From Tolypeutes matacus (Eukaryota > Chordata > Mammalia > Cingulata > Chlamyphoridae): DNA of 64,000 nucleotides. Below are positions 34,462 through 46,793 of this stretch, one piece after another; positions within the stretch are counted from its first letter, which is position 1, and each line of letters opens with the position of its first letter. The position numbers and the translations under genes are program-made. The stretch covers positions 210,216 to 274,215 of the forward strand of contig JAKSZT010033836.1 in NCBI GenBank assembly GCA_026826555.1, in the 5' to 3' direction. The notes beneath the pieces were generated by a model. It saw only the letters and a program-made list of their open reading frames with translations. It searched no databases and was not told where the DNA came from.

Positions 34462-36214
34462 GGCCAAGATGGCGTTAGTGTAGGAGAGCACACACTGCAA
34501 GCTCCCAGAGCAAGGCAGATTGTGGACGGGGTCCTGCCCGAGCATCTGTGCTGTGCACATGTGGAATGAGAAACTTGGGACATCTATCTGCGTGGATCAA
34601 CGGTGTGGACAGAACAGTAGAGATTCATGAGTTTTAAGCCTGCTCGTGGTGGCTGGCACTGATGGCTGAGCCCAGCGGTTAGGGAGAAAAAAAAACAAAA
34701 TCGCCAGTTGGAGCCATGAGCGGGGTGAGAAAGTTTTATTTTCTGGGGATGTGGCCGACTGCAGCCCCTTGGACCTTGGGTGAACAGAACAGCTGGAGCA
34801 AATCAGCACCCGGTGGAAGGAAGGGGTGATTCTTCTTGGGGGAGGGAGTTGATTTGCCTAGCTGCCCAGGGATGAGCCCCGGGCCTCCACAGAGCCAGGA
34901 AGAGGGGACACTCTCCAAAAGAGGGAGGGTTCTGTTGGAGGACAGGGAAGGGGATTTTATTTGCCATCGATCTGGCTGCCGGGACCACCCCAAAGCTTTG
35001 GGGAACAGATAAGCCAACTTGAAGCAGCATCAGGCTGAGAGGAGAGGCGAATCTGCAGGGTCAAACTGATTTACATAGCAACCTGGTGACTCTGGTGCTC
35101 GGCTCCAGAAGGGGTGGAGTTGGCCGTCTTTAGCACTCTGCACTGACTAACATCAGAGCTACAGCTACCCAGGGGAGTCCAGGAAGTGGGACATGCTTGA
35201 TTAATTTCCACAAGCCCAGCTAGGGTCCCTTCCATAAAGGGGTTGGTCTAGAGGAGGAATTATTTTGGGTCCTGTATTTTGCCAAAAAAAAAAAAAAAAT
35301 GAGAATGTAACTTCAATAAATGAAAAATAAATTCTTTTTAATTTAGTTTAATACCTAAAAACTGTTTGAGAACCTGCATATAGAACCCTGTGGGGAAATT
35401 GATTGATAAACACAAGCAGGCAGAGAGGATCCACGTGGACCCTAGAGGAATTATTGACCCTCCTTAGCTCTGTTTGATGGCTTGCCTGTGTGGATCTTTG
35501 GTTTTTCTCTGTTTATTTTTGGTATCTTTCTTTTCTTTCCCCTTTCCTCCCCCATTTATTTTTAAAATTAGGTGCTGTTAGCTTGTCGCTTCTTTGCTGT
35601 GCTTCTTCTTCAGTAATTTCCCACTCGCTGTCTATATTGATTTTGTATTCCAAATTATCGCTTACCCTTTCTTCATCTTTCTGCCTTCTGCTTTCTGTTG
35701 TGGCTCTTAGATACAACATTTTTTTCATAGGCCCACAGCTTAAGGGTGTCAATTTCTATTCCATCTATTTGTTTTCTTCTTTTTTTTTTATTAGTATTAA
35801 CTTTTTCCTTTCAACATTTTCTTTACTATTTCTCTCCCTCCTCATAATTCTAGCCTTCTAAATCACTATATAAATATTTCTCTATTTGTTTTCCCAGTCC
35901 ATTGTAGGAACTCCACTTTTTTTCCCTAATACTCTACACTGCCTACACAAGTTAAATATTCATCTCATTAAGTCTCATTTGGTCACTTTTCTAACGTTTA
36001 TCAATATTACAATTATCCTTCTACCTTCCTTACATCTTTTGATTCTTCTGGCCCTAATCTTTTGCATTCAAGGGAACATAGAAAGAAGCAAGGAAATAAA
36101 ATAGGAAGAAAAATTGCCAAAGAGAAAACTTAACTCACAAGCAGAACCACCAGCTAAATAAAACTCTAGAGCATAGAGAAAATCTAATCAACTGAACAAA
36201 CCCATCAAGATAAT
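34462..36214 (+). promoter_or_regulatory. L1 copy B 5' UTR (promoter region)
   Basis: This is GC-rich like copy A. It has a related pair of tandem blocks about 220 bases apart (near 34745-34760 and 34966-34980), a 15-A tract (35284-35298) and a T/C-rich zone before ORF1. The antisense frame of copy A survives here only as overlapping pieces (34597-34809, 34736-35017, 34803-35030). Confidence 0.7.
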
Positions 36215-37194
36215 ATGATGACCAGAGGGCAACAAAAAAATACAAATGACTCTGAGAAACAGGAAAACATGGACCAGCCCAATGAACAAATTAAAAACCA
36301 GGAAGTGAGGCAGAACATCAAACAACTAATCAAAGTTATCCAAACAAATATCATGCACCAATTTAAATAAGTGAAGGAAGAGATTAAGGATATAAAGAAG
36401 ACACTGGGAGAACATACTGAAGAAATTGCAAACATGCCTAAAAAGGTAATGGATATGATGATGAACAATGGCACAATCCAAGAAATCAAAATGACGCTGG
36501 ATTCACATAACAGCAGATTTTAACGGGCAGAGGAAAGAATTAGTAACGTGGAAGAAAATAGAGGTGAATTCAAAGAGATATAGAACAGATAGACAAAAAG
36601 ATAGAAAAAATCCAGCATGGACTCAGGGAATAAACTGATAATGCAAAACGCACAAACATATGCATTATGGGCATCCCAGAAGGAGAAGAGAAGGGGAGGA
36701 GACCAGAAGGAGTGTTGAAGGAAATAATGGCTGAAAACTTCCAAACCCTATTGAGAGAGATGAATGTGCAGATCCAGGAAGCAAAGCACACCCTAAATAG
36801 TATAAATCCCAAAAGACTAACTACAAGACATATACTTGTCAAAATGTCCAATGCTCAAGACAAAGAGAAAATACTCAAGGCAGCAAGAGAAAAGAGAACC
36901 ATCACATACAAGGGAAGAACAATAAGATTAAGTGCTGATTTCTCAGCTGAAACCATGGAGGCAAGAAGACAGTGGTATGACATAGTCAAAACACTAAAAG
37001 AAAAAAGCTTCCAGCCACGAATTCTCTATCCAGCAAAATTGGCATTCAAAAATGATGGAGAGTTCAAAATATTCACAGATAAACAGAAATTAAGAGAGTA
37101 TGTCAAGAAGAAACCAGAACTTCAAGAAATACTAAAGGAATCTCTACAAGTTGAAAGGAAAAAACAAGGGAGAAAGAGTTGGAGGAGAGTTTAA
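36215..37194 (+). pseudogene. L1 ORF1 (copy B), frameshifted
   Basis: It starts ATGATGACCAGAGGG at 36215. The N-terminal part and coiled coil are broken by stops (after IMHQFK, before RAEERIS). From 36667 a 175-codon frame runs intact to the stop at 37194. It holds the RRM (LVKMSNAQDKEKILKAARE, TIRLSADFSAETMEARRQW) and the C-terminal domain (FQPRILYPAKLAFKNDGEFK, LREYVKKKPELQE), both RNA-binding parts of ORF1p. The total of 980 bases implies a net frameshift. It is the best-preserved ORF1 in the window. Confidence 0.88.
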
Positions 37195-37258
37195 AAACAA
37201 CTGAAAGGTCAAAAAGAAAAACAAAACAACATATGACATACATTAACCCAAAGAAAAA

Positions 37259-40200
37259 ATGGCTGAAGTAAGAAATTCGTTACAAGTAATAACACTGTTA
37301 ATGGATTAAATTCACCAATCAAAAGACACAGATTGGCAGAATGGATAAGAAAATATGATCCACTTATATGCTGTCTACAGGAAACCCAACTTCGACCCAG
37401 GGATTCAAGGAGGCTGAAAGTGAATGGCTGGAAAAACATTTTACAAGCTAACAATAGACAAAAAAGGGCAGGAGTTGCTATTCTAATATCAGACAAAATA
37501 AACTTTAAATGCAAAACTATTGTAAGAGACAAAGATGGACACTACATATTAGCAAAAGGAGTAAATTCTCAATAAGAGAAAACAATCATCAACATTTACG
37601 CACCTAATTGGGGTGCCTCAAAATACGTGTGGCAAACTCTGGTAAAACTAAATGGAGAAATAAATGCCTCTACAATTATAGCAGGGGACTTCAACACACC
37701 ACTATCATCATTAGACAGAACATCTTAACAGAGTATTAATAAAGAAACAAAGGCACTAAACAATATATTAGAAGACCTGGACTTAACAGACATATACAGA
37801 ACACTACACCAAAATACAACATGATTTACATTCTTCTTGAGTGCACATGGAACATACTCCAAAATAGACCACATGCTACATGCCACAGAACAACTCTCAA
37901 TGAATTCAGAAAGATTGAGATTGTACAAAATAATTTCTCTGACAACGGAATGAAATTGGAAATCAATAAGGGCCAGAGAAACAGGTTAGGCACATGATAT
38001 GGAAGTTAAACAACACACTCTTAGACAAACAGTGGGTCAAAGAGGAAATCTCAAAAGAAATCAGTAACTACGTTGAAACTAATGAAAACGACAACACAAC
38101 ATATCAAAACCAATGGGATGCAGCAAAAGCATTCCTGAGAGGGAAGTTCATAGCCATAAAATCATATATTAAAAAAGAAGAAAGAGCTAAAATTGAAGAC
38201 CTAACTGCACACTTGGAGGAATTGGAAAAACAACAATAAACTAAACAAAAAGGAAGTAGAAAGAAGGAAATAACAAAGATTAGAGCAGAACTAAATGAAA
38301 TAGAGAATAAGAAAGCACTGGAAACAGTAAAAAAAACAAAAGCTGTTTCTTCAAAAATATCAATAAAATTGACAAACCCTTAGCCAGACTAACAAAGAAA
38401 AAGAGAGAACAGTTGCAAATACATAAAATAAGGAATTACCAAATTGATATCACTACTGACCCCACAGAAATAAAGAGTATCATAAGAGGATACTTTGAAA
38501 AATTATATGCCAACAAGAATGATAATTTAGAGGAAATGGACAAGTTTCTAGAAACCCACAAACAGCCTACATTTATGAAAGAAGAAATAGATGAACTCAA
38601 CAGTCCAATTATAAGTAAAGAGATAAAATCAGACATCAAAAACTTCCCAACTAAGAAGAGTCCAGGACCAGATGGCTTCACAGCTGAATTCTATCAAACA
38701 TTCTGGAAAGAGCTAACACCAATTTTACTTGAGCTCTTCCAAAAAATAGAAGTAGAAGGAATATTGCCTAACTCATTCTATGATGCTAACATTACCCTAA
38801 TACCAAAACCAAATAAAGATACCACATGAAAGAAAAAATACAGACCAATTTCTCTAATGAACCTAGATGCTAAATCCTCAACAAAATACTTGCTAATCGT
38901 ATTCAACTACATATCAAAAGGGTTATACACCATGACCAAGTGGGTTTCATCCCGGGTATGCAAGGATGGTTCAATATAAGAAAATCAATCAATGTAATAC
39001 ACCACATAAACAGATTGAAAGAAAAAAATCACATGATCATCTGTATAGATGCAGAAAAAGCATTCAACAAAATACAGCACTCTTTCCTCATAAAACACTA
39101 CAAAAGATAGGAATAGACGGAAACTTTCTGAAAATGATAAAGGGTATATATGAAATACCCAAAGCTAACACCATCTTCAATGGTGAAATCCTGAAAGCCT
39201 TCTCTCTGAGATCAGGAACTAGACAAGGATGCCCACTATCACCACTCTCCTATTTAACGTTGTTTTAGAAGTACTTGCACAAGCACTGAGGCAGGAAAAC
39301 AACAAAAAACACATCCAGATTGGTAAAGAAGAAATAAAAATTTCATTATTTGCAGATGACATGATCCTATACATAGAAAGCCCTGAGAAATCTACAGCAA
39401 GGCTTCTAGAACTTATAAAGGAGTTCAGTAGTATTGCAGGCTATAAGATCAATGCTCAAAAATCAGTAGCATTTCTGTACACCAATAAAAATCAAACTGA
39501 GGAGGAAATCAGGAAAAAAATTCCATTTACAATAGTAAATAAAAGAATCAAATACCTAGGAATAAATTTAACTAAAGTTGTAAAGGATTTATATACAGAA
39601 AACTACACAACACTGTTAAAGGAAATCAAAAAAGACTTAAATAAATAGAAAAATATTCCCTGTTATGGATAGGAAGACTAAACATCATCAAGATATCTAT
39701 CCTACCCAAACTAATCTACAGATTTAATTGAATCCCAATAAAAGTCAACACGGTATTTTTTAAGGAACTGAAAAACTAACCACAAAATATATTTGGAGAG
39801 GCAAGAGGCCCCGAATTGACAAACACATATTGAAAAAGAAAAATGAAGTTGGAGGTATCACATTACCTGACTTTAAAACATACTACAAAGCTACAGTGAT
39901 CAAAACTGTGTGGTATTGGCACAAGGATAGACCTACTGACCAATGGAACTGAATTGAGAGATCTGATATAGATTCTCGCATATACAGTCATCTGATATTC
40001 AACAAGGCCACGAAGCCCACTCAGTTGGGAGAGAATGGCCTCTTTAACAAATGGTGCTTGGAGAACTGGATATCCATATCCAAAAGAATGAGAGAAGAAT
40101 ACCATCTCACACCTTATACAAAAATCAACTCAAGATGGATCAAACATCTAAATATAAGAGCCAAAACCACAAAGACCTTGGAAGATAATGAAGGGAAGCA

Positions 40201-41046
40201 TCTACTGGACCTTGTAAAGGAAATGGTTTCATGAACTTCACAGCTAAAGCACGAGCAGCAAGAGAAAAAATAGATAAATGGGATCTCATCAAAATTAAAA
40301 ACTTCTGCACCTCAATAATGTTATTAAGAAAATAAAAAGGCAGCCTACCCAATGGGAGAAAATATTTGGCAACCATGTATCTGATAGGAGCATAATATCC
40401 TGCATATATAAAGAAATCCTACACCTTGAAAATAAAAGGACAAACAATCCATTTAAAAAAATGGGCAAGTTATCTTTAAAGACAATTCTCCAAGGAAGAA
40501 ATACAAATGGCTAAAAAGCACATGAAGAAATACTCAACATCGCTTGCTATCAGGGAAATGCAAATCAAAACTACAATGAGATACCATTTTACACCCATCA
40601 GAATGGCAGCTTTTAAAAAAACAGGAGACACTAAATGTTGGAGAAGATGTGGAGGAATCGGAACCCTCATCCACTGCTGGTGGGACTACGGTATGGTCCA
40701 GCCACTGTGGAGGACAGTTTGGCAGTTCCTCAGAAAACTAACAATAGATCTTCCATATGATCCAGCAATTCCACTGCTGGGTACATACCCAGAAGAAATG
40801 AAAGCAAAGACCCAAACAGATATATGCACACCAATGTTCATAGCAGCATTGTTCACCATTGCCAAATGCTGGAATCAGCCCTGGTGCCCATCAACAGATG
40901 AATGGATGAGCAAAATGTGGTACATACATACAATGGAATATTACTCAGCTGTAAGAAGGAACAAAGTGCTAACATATGGAATAAAATGGATGAATCTTGA
41001 AGACCTTATATTGAGTGAAGCAAGCCCGACACTGAAGGATGAATAG
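37259..41046 (+). pseudogene. L1 ORF2 (copy B), disrupted
   Basis: It starts MAEVRN at 37259. The endonuclease has HRLAEWIRKYDPL, CCLQETQL and AGDFNTPLSSLDR (about 37679-37717), but the catalytic SDHN triplet is damaged by a small deletion (about 37938). The reverse transcriptase has open pieces at 38413-38829 ([19 protein letters not shown]) and 39229-39648 with [13 protein letters not shown] (catalytic FADD near 39350). The C-terminal frame 40507-41046 retains a Cys/His knuckle ([19 protein letters not shown]) and ends early at a CAG-to-TAG change (stop 41044-41046). Multiple indels exclude function. Confidence 0.9.
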
Positions 41047-43640
41047 TTTATGACCTCACTGATCTGAACTGAGGAAGTGAGCAGTCTCTGAGAACCATTG
41101 TCTGAAAGACAGGTTAACAAAGGAGAGTAAGAGAAGAGTAGGCTTTGAGCCACCACCCATATGGACATAATCTATGGTAAAGGGATAGAGTGTGGTTGCA
41201 TATTGGGGGATGGGACAGATGGGTGGTGTTGTTCCTGGGTTTGGTGGTGCAGCGCTGGCAGGTGGGTGGATTAGGAAGGGCAGATTTAAATTCCCAAGGC
41301 ATGTAACTGTGAATCTTGACATTCCATGGGACGGGAGAGGGTGGTATAATGGGTCCTGGGTGGCTGGAGGTAAGGGAACAGTCAAGATCTAATGGGGTAT
41401 TTGGTGGTCATGGGGAAGGTTTTTCATTACCTTATAGTAATGGACACAGGACATGGTAAATATCATCAAAATTATTAAACTGTATCATCTAAATTGTAAA
41501 CTATACTGTAAATCATTGACAATGTTTAGTTGCTATATTTTGCTATCTGTATAACAGTTATAACAATGCTAACATCCAAAAAAAGGGGGGGTAATGTTTA
41601 ATATGGGGTGGGGAAGGGGGGGTGGTTTGGTATCTGGGAGTCTCCGGCACTCTGTGTGTGACTTTGCTGTCACCCAAAACTTCTTTGAAAATTAAATGAA
41701 AATTTGGGACACAATGGAGATTGAGAGGGGGAAGATGTCACGGTACACTGGACATCTGATAACACAGTGATAAAAGGAAGGAAAAAAAAGGGGGGGGTGA
41801 ATAAAGATATGTATATATATATATATTTTAAAGGCATTTCTTTTGCTTTTTTCCCCATTTTTTTGAATGTCCCAATCTGATAATTATATTTTGTTTTGTT
41901 TTTTATTTGATTATTTGTGTGGGTTTTTTTGCCTTTTTTTATTTTCCCTGAGTTTCCTTATGTTTGTCTCTTGCATGTAAGCTTATCATAGTTGTTTCTT
42001 TTTCCTAGTAAGTGTATTTGATTATTTTATGGACTATATGTTCATGGCGGATTTGGATCACAGTAGGGTTACAATGGGTACTGCAGGGGATTATTGGTGG
42101 GGCGTGTCTGGTAGGGGGGATTCATGGGAGTTATTTCATCCGAATATACATGAAAGATATACAAAATCGTTCACAAGATCAAAAGATGGGGCATGGTCAC
42201 GATGGGTGGACAATCACACAATAAATGAGGGAATCTGAATTCCTAGCCTGGTGAGCTCTGCCACAGTCTCCAAGGAAGCAGCAATAGTCCTCTTAGTGCA
42301 GGGACAGTGTCTGTCAAAAGAGGATGACCCACTGATGTGTTGATGACTACCCCTGTGAGTCTTTGCTCTTGTAACTGAGACTTGGCCTGCAGTTGTGGGG
42401 TGCCTAAGTGTTGCCACCTGAGAGCCTCCTTGTTGCTCAAATGTGGCCTCTCTCTAAGCCAAACTCAGCATATGATTGCATTACCTTCCCCCCAACTTGG
42501 GACATGAATCCCAGAGATGAGCCTCCCTGGCAACGAGGGATTAATACCAAGAACCAACTAGCAATACAACTGGAAAAAGATCTTGATGAATAGGGGAAAG
42601 GGTAAAGACAAATGTGTTTATGTGGCTCTGAGACTTCAAAGTGAGTTGGGAGGTCATTTCAGAGGTTATGGTTATGCATGTCTCAGCAGGATTTCATTGC
42701 CTGTAAAAGTAAATATTACCTCAAATAGTGGGGCTCCTGAGGACTCTGGAGACATTCAGACACTATAGGTAGGGCAGTCAGCTCAGGAGTTTGGCACCCA
42801 GTCAGTTGGCCTTACTTCAGAATTTATGCACCCCAATGTGATAGCATTGGACTCAGTTGTGTTTTTCCTACACATGGCTCTCCTGCCCCTCTACTTGAAC
42901 CTATAATTAATACTAGAGTTCATAGTTGTATCTCCAAGAGATTTAAATCTTTGTGCGGTCGATGTCCAAGTTGGGCCCTGAATCTCAACAGACTTGCAAC
43001 ACCTACTCTCCACTTCATTGGACTCACCCATGACAACTAACAACGTGATGATGACTGACAATAGCCTTCTCAAGGAAGAGATAGAGTTCACAATTTCAAG
43101 AAAGGAAGTCCCATCCATCTGCCCCATGGGACCTAAACCCCCTTTAATTACAGGTGGAGTGGGCATCACCATCCCAGAATTGGGGAATGGATGATGGACT
43201 AGAGTAGACTTACAGTTGTTCTACTGTAGATTTGTTGTGATCCTAGCAATGGAAGAACATTTAACAAGGATGTGGAGGCAGTGGCCACTGGGGTTCTGAG
43301 GGAAAGAGAGGGAAAAGTATGTGTCATTTGGGTTCATGTTCAGGACGTGGAAATTATCCAGAATGTTACATTGAAATGACAGATACAGGCCATTGTATAT
43401 CATGTAATAACTTGCAAAAATGTGCAGGTGAGAGAATAAACTACAATGTAATCTATAATCAATGCTTAGTGGCAATGCTGTAAGATGTGTTCATCAATTG
43501 TGGCAAATGTACCACACAAATGAAGGATATTGATAGGGGGACAGGTGGGATGGCTAAGGAGCAGGGCATATGGGAATCTCCTATATTTTTTCTAACATTT
43601 ATGTAATCTAAGTTTCTTTTAAAATAAAAATAAAAAGGTA
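41047..43640 (+). repeat. L1 copy B extended 3' UTR
   Basis: It matches copy A in order. A first end-like module with G-rich tracts ('gtatctgggagtctcc' near 41630) is followed by (TA)n at about 41811-41827. Then come 1.7 kb of moderately GC-rich non-coding sequence and a terminal module ('gcatatgggaatctcct' near 43566, 'tgtaatctaagtttctttt' near 43602) with an A-rich tail. The terminal module also occurs as isolated antisense L1 ends at 53435 and 63050. Confidence 0.8.
41811..41827. repeat. (TA)n microsatellite
   Basis: A short TA/TG simple repeat directly after a G-rich tract within the L1 copy B 3' UTR. Confidence 0.85.
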
Positions 43641-43849
43641 TGTTAATAAAAAAATGAGACCAATAAAATAGCCAAATAAAATCAACAAGAAAATGGCATA
43701 ATAGTTTTTAAAATAACACATAAAATTAATAAAATTAAAAGTTCAAAATAAATAAAAATTGTTTAAAAATTGTCTTTCATCATTGTAAGATCTGTTGTCT
43801 TTTAAGTACAGTGACATTTTCTTCCATATATATCACCAGCGTCTTATTT
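43641..43849. other. A-rich unassigned spacer
   Basis: A/T-rich sequence follows the tail of L1 copy B, with several AATAAA-like strings. It may be partly expanded tail. No gene is seen. Confidence 0.5.
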
Positions 43850-44230
43850 TTTTTTCATGTTATCTTCATAGAATCTTTAGGTTACAGAAAATTCATATAG
43901 AGAATATAGGTGATTCCCATATACTGAATGTCCTCCCCCTTTTCCATTCTCCTCTATTAATAACACTTTACATGCACCTAGTATATTTGTTACAATTGAT
44001 GTACAAATATTGAAGCATTGCTACTAACTTTGGTCAATCAATGGTTAACATTATATTTTATATTTTGGACCATACACTTTTATAGATTTTGATAAAATTT
44101 AAAATGGCCTGTATCTGTTATGCAAGATCATACATAACAATTCTAATGCCCTAAAAATGCTCTATATTCCCTCTACACTATGCATCTCTCCTACTCCCCT
44201 TGGATCCTATGGAAAACACTCTTTCAATTT
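43850..44230 (-). repeat. L1 3' UTR fragment, antisense
   Basis: It resembles the L1-end blocks at 53468-53770 and 63050-63430: 'tgattcccatata' near 43911, 'catgcacctagtatatttg' versus 'gtggtacatttgttacaa', and 'ttgaagcattgcta' (44010) versus 'ttgaagcattgcta' (53607). The order is the reverse complement of the L1 3' terminus. About 44231-44531 to its right is unassigned. Confidence 0.6.
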
Positions 44231-44531
44231 TTGAAGAATAAGATTCATAGTTACTTGCAATGATTATGATGACTTGACATATTGGTCTGTTTTCTTTTAT
44301 TAGGCACTGCCTATGTTGTTGAGAGATTAGTGTCCCTTTAATTGAGAGCATAGTAGAGGACCCCAGGATGGGAGTTTAATATTTCTTGTTTATTATGTGG
44401 GTCTCCACTCACTGAGATAACACAATATGACAAGATGAACGCTTAGATATTCCATAGATGCCTGCCCCAGTTGCACCCTATCCTGTGTACCACCCCCCCA
44501 CACACACAACACCCTACACCAGTAACCCTCC

Positions 44532-45208
44532 TGTAGCAGTGTGATATTGTTAATGAATTCCAAAAATAGATATTGGATTATGTTCATGAACTGGTCTGTT
44601 CCTATGGGCATATTATATTGGATTGGATTCAGAAATTTCACTTTTACTTTATCAAATAATGATTAAGGCTTTGATTCGGCCATGTCAGTAGGACGTTGAG
44701 TCCCTGTCCATTTGGTGGGCAGGGACCCACAGAGGAAATGATATGGCAGGGAAGAAAGTTAGAGTTTGGGATGCTGGAACACCAGGAAGTAAATACACAG
44801 AATAGCAGATACATGAGCAAAGAGAGAAGTCTCCATTAGACATGGCAGAGGTTCCCAGGAAAAGAGAAAAGCCATTTGCTTTATAGTTTATAGATGGCCT
44901 TGTGGAGAAATCAGCTCAGCTGATCCTGGAGATAAATGAGCCCTGAGAGAGAGACAAGACCTATTCCAGCCTACAACTGATATCAGAAGAGGCTGGGATG
45001 ATGGAGCCTTAAGAAAATGAGGAAGCTTGAAACCTTGCAGACATCAGCAGCTATCTTGCTCTAATGAATGGCAACAGACTTTGGTGAGGGAAGTAACTTT
45101 TACTTTATGGTCTGGTAACTGTAAGCTTCTACCCTAAATAAATACCCTTTATAGAAGCCAACAGATTTCTGGTATTTCTCATCAGCACACCTTTGGCTGA
45201 CTAATACA
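44532..45208 (+). mobile_element. Solo ERVL-type LTR with decayed 5-bp TSD
   Basis: It starts TGTAGCAGTGTGATATTG and ends TGGCTGACTAATACA. An AATAAA signal lies near 45134, shortly before the end, which fixes the strand. Flanks are CCTCC (44527-44531) and CTTCC (45209-45213), a likely 5-bp duplication with one change. It is the same family as the LTR at 3250. No internal sequence follows. Confidence 0.8.
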
Positions 45209-45309
45209 CTTCCCCTGTATTTGCCAAAAGAACATTCCCAAAATTGTAGGTTGAACCACAGACCTACAGATTTCCATAGTTCATAACATAAGGTCTTCAA
45301 GACTCATTC

Positions 45310-45362
45310 ATGATATCCCTTGTGTTAATACTGCATTCCTTTTTACAGCTGTGCATATTCCA

Positions 45363-45399
<37 letters not shown>

Positions 45400-46525
45400 A
45401 TGCTTATCCATGAATAAGCAATTGTTGGATTGTGTCCAACAATTAGCAACAGTGAATAATGCCACTAGGAACATTGGTGTGCTCCTGGTCAGATTGCTGG
45501 CAGTTCTACAGTTAGCTTTCTGAGGAACTGCCAAACAGTCCTCCACGATGGCTGCACTATTATACATTCCCACCAGCAAAAACGAAGTGTTCCCTTTTCT
45601 CCACATCATCTCCAACACATGTAGTCCTTTCTTTTTAAAATAGCCACCAGGCTAATAGGTGTAAGATGACATCTCATTGACATTTTGATTTGCATTTCCC
45701 TAATAGCTTGTGATGTTGAGCATCTTTTCATGTGCTTTTTAGCCATTTTCATTTCTTCTTGGGAGAAGTGCTTATTCCAATACCTTGCCCATTATTTAAA
45801 TGTTTTTTTTTTATTTTATTTTTGAGGTACAGGAATTCTTTATATTTGCTCGATATTTCATCCCTATCAGATAGATGGTTACCAATTATTTTCTTAACAA
45901 AATCCTTTGAAGAACAAAAGTTTTTAATTTTAAGGAATTCCAATTTATCTATTTTTCCTTTCATTGCTTATGCTTTATGTGTAAGGTTTATGAAACCATT
46001 TTCTACTAACAGATCTCATAGATGCTTCTGTACATTATCTTCTAGGAACTTTATGGTCTTGGCTTTTATATTTAGATCTTTGATCCATGTTGAGGAATTT
46101 TTGTACAGATCATCAGATGGTCATCCTCCCTCATTTTTTTGCTATTGATATCCAGTTCTCCATGCACCATTTGTTGAAGAGTCCATTTTCTTCCAGTTGA
46201 GTGGGCTTTGTGAACTTGTCATATATCAGGTGACTGTATATGTGAGGATATATATCAGAACCCTCAGTTCTGTGCCATTGGTCAGTATATCTATCCTTTT
46301 GCCAGTATCATGCAGTTTTGACTACTGTAGTTTTTACTATGTTTTAAAGTCAGGTAGGGAGATTCTTCCAATTTCATTTTTCTTTTGCAATATATCTTTC
46401 ACTATTGGGGGACCCTTACCCTTCCAAATACATTTAATGGTTAACTTTCCCAACTCAGTAAAGAATGCTGTTGCAATTTTTATTGGTATAGCATTAAATC
46501 TTTAAATAAATTTGGATAGGACAGA
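45310..46525 (-). mobile_element. L1 ORF2 fragment, antisense
   Basis: This is the reverse complement of the C-terminal part of L1 ORF2. Markers include 'catgtgctttttagccattt' (45730), 'tttatgaaaccattttc' (45987) and the terminal 'aggacagacat' (46516). It carries the (CA)n tract. The same ORF2 position recurs at 51524, see findings. Confidence 0.75.
45364..45398. repeat. (CA)n microsatellite
   Basis: About 17 uninterrupted CA units inside the antisense L1 fragment, at the place where related L1 copies read 'gtatgtatatacca'. It probably expanded from that tract. Confidence 0.97.
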
Positions 46526-46674
46526 CATGCAGAAAAGGTATTTCCCAAGATACATTATACTTCCTTGATAAAAACACTTTGAAAGATAAGAAAAGAAGTA
46601 CACTTTCTCAACATGATAAAGTGTATATATGTGAAAAACACACAGCTAACATCATTTTTTTGGATCTGTTTTTT
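46526..46674 (+). repeat. Short L1 ORF2 fragment, sense (tentative)
   Basis: Bases 46557-46655 resemble the sense reverse-transcriptase segment of copy B near 39080-39175: 'ataaaaacacttt' versus 'ataaaacactac', 'cacagctaacatca' versus 'caaagctaacacca'. Orientation is opposite to the fragment on its left. The ends are unclear. Confidence 0.45.
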
Positions 46675-46683
46675 TTAATCATC

Positions 46684-46784
46684 TTTTTAAAATTTTTATC
46701 TTTACTGTGAGGTCCTGGGGATTGAACCCAGGTCCCGCCATATAGGAGATGGATGCCCAACCATTTGAGCCACATCTGTCCCCC
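46684..46784 (-). repeat. tRNA-derived SINE monomer with 9-bp TSD
   Basis: On the minus strand it begins 'gggacagatgtggctcaaat' with A box, and has the B box 'gggttcaatcccc', followed by an A-rich tail. It is related to the left half of the dimeric SINE at 14960. TTAATCATC flanks it at 46675-46683 and 46785-46793. Confidence 0.85.
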
Positions 46785-46793
46785 TTAATCATC

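Larger units (their letters stand above)
34462..43640 (+). mobile_element. Full-length L1, copy B (inactivated)
   Basis: This is a complete second member of the family of copy A. It has a 5' UTR from 'ggccaagatggcg' (34462), ORF1 36215-37194, ORF2 37259-41046, a 2.6-kb 3' UTR, and an A-rich end ('aaaataaaaataaaaagg', about 43620-43638). It keeps more open sequence than copy A and an intact FADD motif, but has stops and indels in both ORFs. Its 5' end faces the 5' end of the minus-strand L1 at 34255, with only about 200 bases between them. Confidence 0.9.

Noticed and set aside
45364..45398. CRISPR-like or regulatory repeat array
   Set aside because: It is a plain dinucleotide tract. No spaced repeat array of any kind exists in the window.
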